In this document: one piece after another, positions 49,861-58,817 of the stretch
Layout of the letters: every line of letters starts with the position of its first letter
Position numbering within the stretch: the first letter of the stretch is position 1
Source: Methylobacterium sp. B4
GTDB lineage: Bacteria > Pseudomonadota > Alphaproteobacteria > Rhizobiales > Beijerinckiaceae
Assembly: GCF_003201865.1 (NCBI RefSeq)
Contig: NZ_QJJJ01000023.1
Coordinates: forward strand, 1 to 64,000
Length of the DNA: 64,000 nucleotides
Reading direction: 5' to 3'
Notes under the pieces: generated by a model
Seen by the model: the letters and a program-made list of their open reading frames with translations, nothing else
What the model was told of the DNA's origin: nothing
Databases searched by the model: none
Position numbers and translations under genes: made by a program

Positions 49861-52377
49861 TTGGTTCTTATGCACTACGATGACAGTAAATCCGACAACG
49901 CATCGGAGCATGAAATCATTATCAACACACAAGTCACCGATGCTCAGCCTACAAGTATATTGCTTCACTACGACTCTCGAATGGCTGGCAGAGGCAAGAC
50001 GTATGACATAGTGACCGCGGCTTGCAAGCGAGCCACGAACGGACAGAAGTGTCTTATCGTTCAACCTACCACTGGGCTGATCGATGAAACGTTCGCTCGG
50101 CTGAAAGAACGCTTCCCGGCTGTCGTAGCCCACAAGTTCCATTCGGACGATGGAGCGCCGGGCCATGTGAGCTTGAGAGTGATGAAGTATCTCAACAATG
50201 CCGATCTAGATGGATCTATTGTATTCATTACTCACAGAACATTCCTCGGACTTCCGTTTTTCTATCGCAAGGATCGGTGGTCGTTGTATTTCGATGAATG
50301 CCCGAATGTGCTTGAGACATTCAGCGAGAATCTATCAATCAAGCACGGCCTCATCACCGATCACGTTCGGACGAGGGATTCGGCCTCTGCATATAGCCGT
50401 TTACAGGTCACGAATCAATCTGAGCTGACTAAGACGGCCGAGAATAGGGGACAGGATTCAATCGTTGAGCATATTCAGGACTTGGCAAAAATCCTCCTAT
50501 CGAAAAACTATGATAATTACGTCAACATCGCGAAGTTCGAGTCGCTTAGAGCTAAGACTTCGAGTGATGGTATTCTCTCGGTCTTCTCAATACTGAAACC
50601 GAGCATTTTCCTTGACTTTGATAGCGTGACGATATCCGGTGCGCTCTTCGAAGAAACGTTTGCCTTTCATCAGTGGTCTCAGACGGGTGTAATCTGGAAG
50701 AAGTCTCTGGAATTAACACGTGAGAACGCCGCCAACCTTCATCCATTCAATCCAAGTGTAACTATCCACTATGGCTACGAGACACGTTATTCAAAGTATC
50801 TAAGGGATAAGCTCGGTGGTGATAATACGCCGATCATTCAGGCTGCAACTAAGAAGCTTGGAAATCAGAAGTACGTCAGAGTGGAGAACAACGACGTCAA
50901 GCTCACTAGTCCACTGAACAAACTCCTAGGTGACAATCTGATACCCGGAATCTCGCACGGTCTCAATCAGTATCGCCACGTCCATCACGCGGCGGTCATT
51001 ATAGCGAATAATCAGACACCGGAAGCTAGCAAGTTCCTGAAAGAGTATTGCGGCTTCGATGATGATAAGCAGTTCCGGGCGTTCACCGATCACAGTGTAT
51101 ATCAAGCGATCTGTCGTACGTCTATCCGTGATAATGATCTAGCTCACGACAAGACATGGATAGTGGCCTCGAAAGACACCGCAGATTGGTTGCATCGAAT
51201 CTTTCCTGGCTCACGTGCCGAATCACTCGGATTGGATCAACCTGAAAAACAGAAGGTGGGCAGAAAGCGCACCTATGACAGTGATAATGAAAGGAAGAAT
51301 GCGTCGAAGAAACGTTCACGAGCCGAGCTATCACTCGCCTCGGGCTTCGCCCATAATATTGATTCTTCATATCTTGAACGAGTTAGTTACCTCAATGACG
51401 ACGAATCAGCTATTAAGGATATAAGTCGTTTCGTCGCCCGATTCAGGGGTTCTTACTTCAATAATTACTTATCAACTGATCCATTCGTCATATCGAAAAC
51501 AGAGGATCAGTTCATTCGCTACCTGAAGGATCATTCTAAGAATGTGTACACGAGTAAAAACGAAATACCTTGTGTAAGCGGTGCCCTATTCGACGTTGAT
51601 AAGTCAGATGACACGGATAGGGGCAATGATAATGTCGAATTGGTTCGAGGTATGTGGATCGATATCGAGAAGGGGACTATGACTCACAACGACTTCTCTC
51701 GTGCATTCCCACAGCTTCGCATGGTTGCTTATAATACTTTTCGACACACGCTAGAGAGGATGAGATGTCGCATCTACATCCCGACGAACAGAGTAATGAA
51801 GGATACTGAGTACAGGATGATTCATAAGGAGATTGTGTATGTTCTCGAAACCAAGGGGTATCGATCAGGCAAGCTCGCTGATGATATCTGTCGGGAGAGC
51901 CTTCAAGGAAATTATCATGGTATTGATTCTCTCCCTCATCCTTGTGCTGTTTTCGCTCTCCCGTGTCAGGCGCAAGAGCGACAAGCAAGCTTCTTTAAGG
52001 AATACAAGGGTGATCGTCGGGCGCCACTTGATGTCGATAGCTGGATTCAGCACCGCATTGCGCCTGATGATGTCGGTATGGTGGATTCGTTGTCCTACGT
52101 TCCCCTTGATGAGGATGCTCTTACGATCAGCCCGGACCAGCAAGCCGGTATCGATACGTCTATGAGCGAATGGTATCGTATTGGTTCGTTACCGGGCGAG
52201 GGTCATGATGCGATCTTCACCCTGTATCACGCTCTATGTGCATTGAAACTGCATCCTCAGACGATCTCTGAACGTCTATACGAGGCAGCACAATCCGCAT
52301 ACTCGCCGGTACATAGGAATAAGCAGGTTGACCGATTGATGAAGAACCTTCTCCGCTGGCATCAATCACGCCGATAA
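49861..52377 (+). CDS. Helicase/primase-like replication protein of the island
   Basis: An 838-residue protein. The N-terminal half looks like a superfamily 2-type NTPase: Walker A MAGRGKT at 41-47, CLIVQPTTGL at 64-73, VFITHRTFLG at 121-130 and DEAD-type FDECP at 144-148. The C-terminal part near residues 595-650 has IDIE, then VAYNTFRHT and RCRIYIPTNR, a DxD/E...sxH pattern seen in archaeo-eukaryotic primases of plasmids and satellites. A basic Lys/Arg linker (about 460-490) may be DNA-contacting. TTG 49861 has AGAGAG about 6 bases upstream; ATG 49870 is the alternative. It probably replicates the excised element; the assignment is inferred from motifs. Confidence 0.7.
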   Translation: MVLMHYDDSKSDNASEHEIIINTQVTDAQPTSILLHYDSRMAGRGKTYDIVTAACKRATNGQKCLIVQPTTGLIDETFARLKERFPAVVAHKFHSDDGAPGHVSLRVMKYLNNADLDGSIVFITHRTFLGLPFFYRKDRWSLYFDECPNVLETFSENLSIKHGLITDHVRTRDSASAYSRLQVTNQSELTKTAENRGQDSIVEHIQDLAKILLSKNYDNYVNIAKFESLRAKTSSDGILSVFSILKPSIFLDFDSVTISGALFEETFAFHQWSQTGVIWKKSLELTRENAANLHPFNPSVTIHYGYETRYSKYLRDKLGGDNTPIIQAATKKLGNQKYVRVENNDVKLTSPLNKLLGDNLIPGISHGLNQYRHVHHAAVIIANNQTPEASKFLKEYCGFDDDKQFRAFTDHSVYQAICRTSIRDNDLAHDKTWIVASKDTADWLHRIFPGSRAESLGLDQPEKQKVGRKRTYDSDNERKNASKKRSRAELSLASGFAHNIDSSYLERVSYLNDDESAIKDISRFVARFRGSYFNNYLSTDPFVISKTEDQFIRYLKDHSKNVYTSKNEIPCVSGALFDVDKSDDTDRGNDNVELVRGMWIDIEKGTMTHNDFSRAFPQLRMVAYNTFRHTLERMRCRIYIPTNRVMKDTEYRMIHKEIVYVLETKGYRSGKLADDICRESLQGNYHGIDSLPHPCAVFALPCQAQERQASFFKEYKGDRRAPLDVDSWIQHRIAPDDVGMVDSLSYVPLDEDALTISPDQQAGIDTSMSEWYRIGSLPGEGHDAIFTLYHALCALKLHPQTISERLYEAAQSAYSPVHRNKQVDRLMKNLLRWHQSRR

Positions 52378-52439
52378 TAGCATCTACGCCTGCAAGGGAC
52401 GTCTCTTATAAGCAACGATTCGAGACGTCCCTCGCTGCA

Positions 52440-52808
52440 CTACTTGTTAAGTTCCAGACTTACCTTCTTGTTCTTAGCTGACATAGACGCTGATCCTATG
52501 GTCATCGTCCAGTCCAGCTTGTCTAGAATAGTGCCATCGAGACCAATCCGAATTCCCCTGTTCGGCTCGAGGTTGATGACAATTGAAATCGGACGGCCGA
52601 ACGATGGAAGTTCCTTCCCGCCGTATCGATCAAGCTTGGCCTGTAATCCCGCTAATGCCTGATCGATGAACGTATCTTCCGGCTGTGACAGGTCGAGATC
52701 GATGCGTTTCAGGTTCGCTGCCCCTATCGCCCATATCGTCATCACCGACGTGGGCGGCCAGTTCGCGGTTTCGATGACGGCATAGGGGATGAAGGGATCG
52801 TCACTCAT
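52440..52808 (-). CDS. Small protein coupled to the phosphatase/ADP-ribosylglycohydrolase gene
   Basis: A 122-residue soluble protein, MSDDPFIPYAVIETANWPP..., predicted as alternating strands and helices (FGRPISIVINLEPNRGIRIG, LDWTMTIGSASMSAK). Its ATG overlaps the stop of the larger gene by four bases (ATGA), so the two are translated together and likely form a functional pair. No domain is recognised. It could be a partner, inhibitor or substrate-recognition subunit of the enzyme. Confidence 0.7.
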   Translation of the reverse strand: MSDDPFIPYAVIETANWPPTSVMTIWAIGAANLKRIDLDLSQPEDTFIDQALAGLQAKLDRYGGKELPSFGRPISIVINLEPNRGIRIGLDGTILDKLDWTMTIGSASMSAKNKKVSLELNK

Positions 52809-54334
52809 CGCAAGCTCGCCGTGAACAGACGATCCGCTAAGCCCTCGATCCGATCATTCCAGGCGAGACGCTTCCGCCATCGTTCGGGAATGCCTGAGAG
52901 ACCGTAGAAGGCACCGGCAAGCTGGCCAACAATCGCGGCAGTGGTGTCGCTATCGTCCCCTAGGTTCACCGCCTTTAGGACCGCTTCCGAGAAGCTTCCC
53001 GACGATCCGATGCACCATAGGGCTGCTTCGAGGGAGTGGAGGACGTAGCCTGAGGACTGAATGTCGTCCCGGTGCTTACCCTTCCACGATCCCTGGTTGA
53101 TCGCCTGCACACCATTACAGAGAGCATGGCCGTAGGATGCGCCTAGAACGTCCGTGAGCGGCCTTCCCTGAATCGCCGAGGCCAGGATCGCCGAGAACGC
53201 TTCACTGGCGTCTACGGCCTCTTGAGCGCCATGGGTCGTGTAGCTTTGCCGTCTTGCTGCGTTCCTCAAGCCGTCGGAATCGTTCCAATAACGGACAGCG
53301 ACCGGTGACAGGCGCATCAGGCTCCCATTGCCGGCCGTCATCCTATCCGTCGGGCCAGCGTGAACGTCGCCGGTTTGTTCGAAGTGGGTGAGGGCGGTCG
53401 CGGTCACGTTGCCGATATCGAAGCAGCGACCCGTGACAGAGTTCTCGCCTTCCCTGAACCATCGGCAGAAGCGTTGGAGCAAGTCGCGTTCATCCAGGCC
53501 ACCGCACGCGATCAGGCTGTCCGCGAGGCACAAGGCCATCGAGGTATCGTCGGTCCATACACCTGGCCTGAGGTTGAAGGGGCCGCCGCCTATCATGTCC
53601 GTGATGGGATCGAAGCTGCCGCGTGAGCGAAACTCTACCGTGGTCCCGATAGCGTCACCCACGGCCAAGCCTACGAGGGCACCAAGCGCACGGTCCCGAA
53701 TCGCGTCCAGTGTTGCCGAGGGCTGGCGTTCGGGGATTGGCCGGATACCGTGGACGTGGCGTTCCTGCTCGACGGTCTCGATAGCGCCGGGACGAGCCTC
53801 ACGGACCCTTTTGATGGCATCCTCAGGATCGGCACCAAGCTCGACTAGGAGCTTTGCCGCTATGGTCCCGGCACGTCCTAGACCGCCCTTACAGTGAACG
53901 AGGACGTTGAAGCCGTTCCGAAGGCGTGACCGAAGCCCTTCGCCGACCGTCACCCATGCAGTCTCGAACGTCTGCGTAGGGGTTGAAACATCGGGAATCG
54001 GCAGGTGGAGCCAATCGATCCCGTGACGCTGGCATTCGGCCTCAAGCCCACGAACCTGTAGGGCCTCGATCTCGTGACTCTCGATCAGCGTGACTAGTGT
54101 TGTCGCGCCCCAATCAGAGATCGCCCTGATGTCCGTCGCCAGATCGCGGTTCCAGGAGCCTGTGGCGCCGTCCGTCTGAATCTTACCGGGACAGAACGTA
54201 ACAGCAATTGCACCGAGGCCATCACCAGCCGGGAGCGTCGCGATCTCAAGCGGATGCGTCAGGCTTGTTCGTCGTTTCGGCTGACTGTGGCGACCGGAAA
54301 CAGTTTGAAAAGTATGGTAGGTATCCTCTGGCAT
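52805..54334 (-). CDS. Dual-specificity phosphatase fused to ADP-ribosylglycohydrolase
   Basis: A 509-residue fusion. Residues about 30-200 form a Cys-based phosphatase of CDKN3/dual-specificity type: HCKGGLGRAG (147-156) gives nucleophile Cys148 and Arg154, and Asp115 in PIPDVSTP is the likely general acid. Residues about 215-505 form a DraG/ARH-type ADP-ribosylglycohydrolase with the two metal-binding acidic motifs WTDDTSMAL (260-268) and LGDDSDTTAAIVGQLAGAFY (458-477). It could remove ADP-ribose and phosphate marks from a protein, nucleic acid or nucleotide. ATG 54334 has AGGAG upstream; ATG 54358 is possible. It is the first gene of a two-gene unit on the island, with the 122-residue protein. 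Confidence 0.88.
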   Translation of the reverse strand: MPEDTYHTFQTVSGRHSQPKRRTSLTHPLEIATLPAGDGLGAIAVTFCPGKIQTDGATGSWNRDLATDIRAISDWGATTLVTLIESHEIEALQVRGLEAECQRHGIDWLHLPIPDVSTPTQTFETAWVTVGEGLRSRLRNGFNVLVHCKGGLGRAGTIAAKLLVELGADPEDAIKRVREARPGAIETVEQERHVHGIRPIPERQPSATLDAIRDRALGALVGLAVGDAIGTTVEFRSRGSFDPITDMIGGGPFNLRPGVWTDDTSMALCLADSLIACGGLDERDLLQRFCRWFREGENSVTGRCFDIGNVTATALTHFEQTGDVHAGPTDRMTAGNGSLMRLSPVAVRYWNDSDGLRNAARRQSYTTHGAQEAVDASEAFSAILASAIQGRPLTDVLGASYGHALCNGVQAINQGSWKGKHRDDIQSSGYVLHSLEAALWCIGSSGSFSEAVLKAVNLGDDSDTTAAIVGQLAGAFYGLSGIPERWRKRLAWNDRIEGLADRLFTASLR

Positions 54335-54575
54335 AGTATGGCTGCTCCTGCCACCCATCTATCCCATGAACAGGTATTATTCAATGGTTGTCTTTTGGGC
54401 ATACAGACTGGCAATTAATTATGCAATTACCGATGCGAGCTTCCGTTAACTCTAGAATAGGCCGCGACGATATCGCAGCTTCGACGCTCTAGCCGCTCCA
54501 CATCCACGTAGGCCGGAAGCTAATGCCTCGGACCCTGGCCTCTGGTAACGATTATTCTGTCGCGCAATCATATCA

Positions 54576-55451
54576 ATGGCAACTTCGATTCCAATGAGCC
54601 TACCGACCATCACTGCCGCCACGGCTGCAGTCGCCTGCTTATCTTTGGCGTGTACAGTTCAAGCACGGCCCTCCGAAATTGCTTCCATAGTTGGTATATG
54701 GGCTTGGGATCGCAATATGTGCAAGCAAGCCTTGCCTGACTATGATGAGCGACTTCATATCAAGGCGAACGGTCAGAACGGGTCAGTAGAAAGCTACTGT
54801 TCGGCCTCTTCAATCAATCGAACTGGATCGCGGCTGACCTTCCGAAACACCTGCACCTCAGAAGGTGAGCGGTTCAAGAGCACCGTTAGCGTTGATATCG
54901 TCTCACCCGATCGTATCATTTGGAAGGAAGGAAAGCAGGCGGCCGTCATCTACGTGCGCTGTGATAACGGGAAGACAAGTTCGTCGAGGGGCGACGCATC
55001 GACGAAGGCTCCGACATCCTTCGAAGCGGGTTCATTCAGCCTGTCAAGCCACGGTTATAGTGCGACAATCGTCAGCCTTACCGATCCAGACACAACGAAC
55101 GCGATGATGACAGGAAAGGTGACCCGAGCGGACGCCGAGGAATCCTGTCAACGTAACTCCACGAACGGCGACGGACTGAAACCGAAGGCATTGAAGAAGT
55201 GTATTGATAGCGCCATGGCGGAAGAGGGATCGAAGTCATATGTATCCAAAGCTAACTGTGCTTCACGAACGATTATCCCGCATTTCGGCGGAAGATACAC
55301 AGTCGTGAGCGTGACGAGCACGGGATCAGCTAGCATCTTGAATTCTCGTCGAGAGGATATCGGCTCGGTGACAGCAACCGGCGGACCTTCGATACAAGAT
55401 CAATTTGAGAAACTATGCCCGCTGTCATTCAAGAAGCTCAGGCGTTCTTGA
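54576..55451 (+). CDS. Secreted cysteine-containing protein of unknown function
   Basis: A 291-residue protein with a hydrophobic N-terminus (about 8-29, LPTITAATAAVACLSLACTV) that could be a signal peptide; a lipoprotein-like Cys lies at CLSLAC. The body has two similar halves' worth of Cys residues (DRNMCKQALP, VESYCSASS, FRNTCTSEG, IYVRCDNG; later ESCQRNS, KKCIDSA, ANCASR, KLCPLS), suggesting disulfides in the envelope. No known domain. It lies alone between the phosphatase fusion and the umuD remnant, on the opposite strand. Confidence 0.65.
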   Translation: MATSIPMSLPTITAATAAVACLSLACTVQARPSEIASIVGIWAWDRNMCKQALPDYDERLHIKANGQNGSVESYCSASSINRTGSRLTFRNTCTSEGERFKSTVSVDIVSPDRIIWKEGKQAAVIYVRCDNGKTSSSRGDASTKAPTSFEAGSFSLSSHGYSATIVSLTDPDTTNAMMTGKVTRADAEESCQRNSTNGDGLKPKALKKCIDSAMAEEGSKSYVSKANCASRTIIPHFGGRYTVVSVTSTGSASILNSRREDIGSVTATGGPSIQDQFEKLCPLSFKKLRRS

Positions 55452-55627
55452 CCTCACATAAAGTGATGCTGTTGGAACGTTGAGGGGAACAAGCATCTCC
55501 CAGGGGAGGCCAACGACAGACGTAGCGCACCTTGAACCAACACTTGAGTTATCCACAGTTCGCGATCCTAGACGTTAGGCGCCGGGAGTATTCCCGATAT
55601 GTTCTGAATCACTAAAGGTGGCCGTCG

Positions 55628-55933
55628 ATGCTCCATACCGCCGTACCCATCATCATCCATCCTGTGTCGATGCAAGTCCTGGCGAGGCCCGCTCAAGCGG
55701 GTTTTCCGTCTCCGGCTGACGACTTCATCGAGGACGAGATCGACCTACAACGGCTACTGATCGCGAACCTTCCGGCGACATTCCTCATGCGTGTCGCCGG
55801 TGGTTCGATGATCCTCGCCCGGCTGTTCGACGGTGATCTTGCGGTGGTGGATCGTTCCCTCACACCCGCAAACGGTGACGTCGTTGTGGCTGATATCGAT
55901 GGCGAATGCTCGTTCAAGGTATTCGGACGGTAG
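55628..55933 (+). CDS. umuD: Truncated UmuD-like self-cleaving protein
   Basis: A 101-residue S24-family protein. It shows the UmuD layout at the same numbering as E. coli UmuD: cleavage site Ala24-Gly25 (QAGFPSPADD), nucleophile Ser60 (AGGSMI) and general base Lys97 (CSFKVFGR). The family is normally about 139 residues, so the last C-terminal strands are missing and the frame ends at TAG four residues after Lys97. No umuC partner is adjacent. A LexA-type site was not clearly seen upstream, although the A/T-rich leader (55560-55625) is the place to look. It may be a non-cleaving or autonomous regulator, or decayed. Confidence 0.8.
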   Translation: MLHTAVPIIIHPVSMQVLARPAQAGFPSPADDFIEDEIDLQRLLIANLPATFLMRVAGGSMILARLFDGDLAVVDRSLTPANGDVVVADIDGECSFKVFGR

Positions 55934-56159
55934 GGACATCGAATCACAGCCAAGCTATACGACGCACATCGAAGAACTCCCCACGGTACATTGAGGGAGG
56001 GGAGTTGAAAGAATAGTGCGATGCTATCGAGGAACGGGGCGCTGAGATCGAACCCTGATCACTGTAAAGGACCGCTCGAGGTCGGAAGCGGCGGTGAAGC
56101 GAATCTTTCAATTTGCCGCCAAAGACCTATGCCCGTCCTTAAGACCTTGCAGCACAAAC
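55934..56159. other. Gap between umuD remnant and AIPR gene
   Basis: About 225 bases between convergent genes. A 77-residue plus-strand frame (56021-56254) runs into the 3' end of the AIPR gene and has no domain or ribosome site; it is not called. Nothing else is seen. Confidence 0.35.
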
Positions 56160-57893
56160 TTACGTTGAGGCAAGAACTGTCCGAAGCATGTCGCGCATGT
56201 CTCTCATTTTGGCAGTACGACGGTCAAGACCAACTTGTGATCCAAGTTGCCTGATAGCCTCATCTACTGACGCCACAGCGCGTTCGAAGACCAACAAGCT
56301 CGCCTCGGGATCGAGCATAATTTTATCGATAGTGTCGCAGTTTAACTTCGAAAGCTTTTTCTTCGGGTCCAGGCCGTGACTTCGCTCGATCAGCAGACGA
56401 GCTGCCATGCCTAATTGAAACCTAAAGGGCTTGTAGGTAGAGTCCAATTTTTTGTTTCTAAAGAGCCATTCTAAGCGAAAAGCCACATATGCTGCCGTAT
56501 AGTAGGCATTCACCTCGTGGTGCGCATTGAATATGTCTTTGCCAATCCGCGGAATGAGATCCTTGTAGTAGCGCCCAACTTGGTTAGGCTCTTCTACGAA
56601 AATTGAGGCAAAATTTTTGAGCAAGGCGTCCTTCGTAACGACGCGAACCTTCTCTACATTCGGAACCGCGTTGTACTGACCCGGACGCCGCTCATAGAAA
56701 AGAACTCCATCCCCCGTTTTGCTCTCAAGGTATATCTCTATTTTTTTGTGTATCGGGTCCAGCGCCCAAAAACTGTCTTGATCAACATCATTTTGCGAAT
56801 TCGAGGCAATAATTACGTTCTTCGTAACCTCTTCGTCTTCAGTGACTATAATTTTCACAGGAATAAGCATATCTACATAGTCTGCCTGCCATTTGCTCGC
56901 GATTACGTGACTTGTTTGGCAGCCATTTACAATCTGGAAATCTTCTATTTGAAATTCATTGCCGACCCGCTGGAGGTTTCGAGAAACAATGGTAATCCCG
57001 TTATTTCTCAACGGAAACTCAATGCGTCGGCTAGAGGCAATGGTGTCAGCTATGGATTTGTTTACGCCTGTTTCGCCCTGAAAATCTCTTATGTTATCGA
57101 AAAAAAGCCTCCTACGTACCGTGCCATGCTCGTCTGTTATGAGTTTTAAGTACTCTAACGCAGACAATACGCCGATGTATGCCTCACGAACGCCGACGAT
57201 CGGTGGTAGCGCGATATTGCTTGGAAATTGCACGCCGACTTTGATTGCGTTTTTGGTTTGAAAGTACAACTTCTGAAGCCGAGATCCGTCTATGGGCGAA
57301 AACTCAATTTTATCGAATATATGCTTAGACTCGAAGGTTTTGAGATAGGCGTCCCGAATAGCCATCAAGTTTGCATCATTCTGCCAACTTCCTGTTGTTG
57401 CATAAAATAATAGCAGATGCGGAAGGCCTCGAACAAATTTCGCCGCGTACTGGTATAACTTTGATTTTATCTTATGCTGCGTCTGAACTCTTTCATTTTG
57501 GACTAGAGCTAAGCTGTCGCTAAAGAAATCATTTACGGCAATCAAAAATTTGGAAAGATCCCCTGCGTCGAAGCTCTTTGAGGTCTTTGCCTGCGTGAAT
57601 ACGAACTGCACAGATAGAGCATTCGCGTTTTCGGCGAGATCGTCGAGCTGCTCTTCATCTTCTACCATTGTGTCGTTGACAATAATCGAAATGCCGTCGA
57701 TGCCGAACTCTCCAGCTCCCGTGGCGATAGCTTCAACGTCGAACTCCTCTGTAAATAAATCAAAGAGTACAACGTAGTTGACGAAATGCTCGAACTGCGT
57801 CGCTTCGTCCTTCGAGCCGATCTGCTGGCTTGTTACAAAATCTTTCAAAAGAGAATTTGTTACCGGGTCCATGCTTCGCTCCGGAAAGCTCAA
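56160..57893 (-). CDS. AIPR-family protein (abortive infection phage resistance)
   Basis: A 577-residue protein with the AIPR-family core: FPLRNNGITIVSRNL (about 288-302), DFQIVNGCQTSHVI (about 314-327), then SNSQNDVDQDSFWALDP (about 360-376) and KDALLKNFASIF. AIPR proteins were named for linkage to abortive phage infection. The N-terminus also has a nuclease-like pattern: GEFGIDGISI with Asp66, then FVFTQAKTSKSF with Gln101-x-Lys103, matching the D...(E/Q)xK core of PD-(D/E)xK nucleases. Start at 57893; an internal ATG is at 57872. It is A/T-rich, on the island, and alone in its operon. A DNA- or RNA-degrading defence role is inferred. Confidence 0.85.
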   Translation of the reverse strand: MSFPERSMDPVTNSLLKDFVTSQQIGSKDEATQFEHFVNYVVLFDLFTEEFDVEAIATGAGEFGIDGISIIVNDTMVEDEEQLDDLAENANALSVQFVFTQAKTSKSFDAGDLSKFLIAVNDFFSDSLALVQNERVQTQHKIKSKLYQYAAKFVRGLPHLLLFYATTGSWQNDANLMAIRDAYLKTFESKHIFDKIEFSPIDGSRLQKLYFQTKNAIKVGVQFPSNIALPPIVGVREAYIGVLSALEYLKLITDEHGTVRRRLFFDNIRDFQGETGVNKSIADTIASSRRIEFPLRNNGITIVSRNLQRVGNEFQIEDFQIVNGCQTSHVIASKWQADYVDMLIPVKIIVTEDEEVTKNVIIASNSQNDVDQDSFWALDPIHKKIEIYLESKTGDGVLFYERRPGQYNAVPNVEKVRVVTKDALLKNFASIFVEEPNQVGRYYKDLIPRIGKDIFNAHHEVNAYYTAAYVAFRLEWLFRNKKLDSTYKPFRFQLGMAARLLIERSHGLDPKKKLSKLNCDTIDKIMLDPEASLLVFERAVASVDEAIRQLGSQVGLDRRTAKMRDMRDMLRTVLAST

Positions 57894-58135
57894 TGCTTAT
57901 GTGACCCTATCAGAAGGCTGCGAGGAATTCTCCCAGAAATCACTCGGCGGCGGATGAAGCGTCAATCGTTCTCCACCTCTAATAAGTGGGCCCTATAAGT
58001 AGCACCGAGAGACGAGACTGGCGCATCGGGATCTGAGATGAAAGATGTCTTTCCATGTATATCCATTTAGCCGAAAGACTGTTCGGGGTAGAAAGCAGAC
58101 GGCTCCGACTCAAACTCATCTAGGCTGCTGTGTAT
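57894..58135. other. Gap between AIPR gene and reductase gene
   Basis: About 240 bases holding the AIPR promoter (57894-57990) and the 3' side of the reductase gene. No gene is seen. A change from A/T-rich to more G/C-rich sequence begins near 58136. Confidence 0.35.
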
Positions 58136-58693
58136 TTAGTGTTCGCGTCGATAGCGGATTGCGACCGCGCCGCAGCGAAGCGGCGTGACCGACACTAGTT
58201 CGAGCCGTCGAGTGTTGAGCAGCCCGCCCTGGTAGAGGGTCGGTCCGCGGCCGGCGATCCTCGGATGTACGAGGAATTGATACTCGTCGATAAGGTCCAA
58301 CTGGTCCAGCTCAGTCGCGAGCTTGCCGCTACCGAGGAGCACGCCTCTCGGAGTTGCGTCCTTGAGTCCCTGTACGCTCGTGCGCAAATCATCGGCGATG
58401 TGGTGGCTGTTGGTCCACGGGAATACCGCTCGCGTCGCCGACACTACATACTTCGGCTTGACCTCCAGCTTGACCGCCCAATCACGTATCGACGGCGGCG
58501 CTTCCACGTCGCCGCGGGCGACTCGCGGCCAGTAGCTCTCCATCATTTCATAGGTGACGCGACCCCAAAGCATCGCCTCGTTATCGTCCATGAGGCGGGT
58601 GAAGAAGGCGTGCGTCTCGTCATCGGCCATACCCTCCCGGTGGTCGACGCAACCGTCCAAGGTGACGTTGATGCTGAAGGTCAATAGTCCCAT
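58136..58693 (-). CDS. Dihydrofolate reductase-like protein (RibD C-terminal domain family)
   Basis: A 185-residue protein of the RibD_C/DHFR-like family: MGLLTFSINVTLDGCVDHREG at the N-terminus (strand A and substrate loop), MLWGRVTYEMMESYWP (about 41-56) and GVLLGSGKLATELDQLDLID (about 116-135), the NADPH-site and helix motifs. Such stand-alone proteins are common in bacteria and often lie next to recombinases or transposons. Catalysis is not proven for the family. It is G/C-richer than the neighbouring island genes, pointing to separate acquisition with the recombinase that follows. Confidence 0.85.
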   Translation of the reverse strand: MGLLTFSINVTLDGCVDHREGMADDETHAFFTRLMDDNEAMLWGRVTYEMMESYWPRVARGDVEAPPSIRDWAVKLEVKPKYVVSATRAVFPWTNSHHIADDLRTSVQGLKDATPRGVLLGSGKLATELDQLDLIDEYQFLVHPRIAGRGPTLYQGGLLNTRRLELVSVTPLRCGAVAIRYRREH

Positions 58694-58817
58694 GCGGGGA
58701 GGCTAACCCACTCGATGGACGATGCGTAGGCCCATCACGGGCGGTTGATGTCGCGCTTCCGCCGAGGTGGGGAACCCCGACACTTCTGCGGGCGGTAGCG
58801 CGACTACGCGGGCAAGA

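Noticed and set aside
56748-57149. 133-residue plus-strand frame inside the AIPR gene
   Set aside because: Antisense to a well-supported gene, no features of its own.
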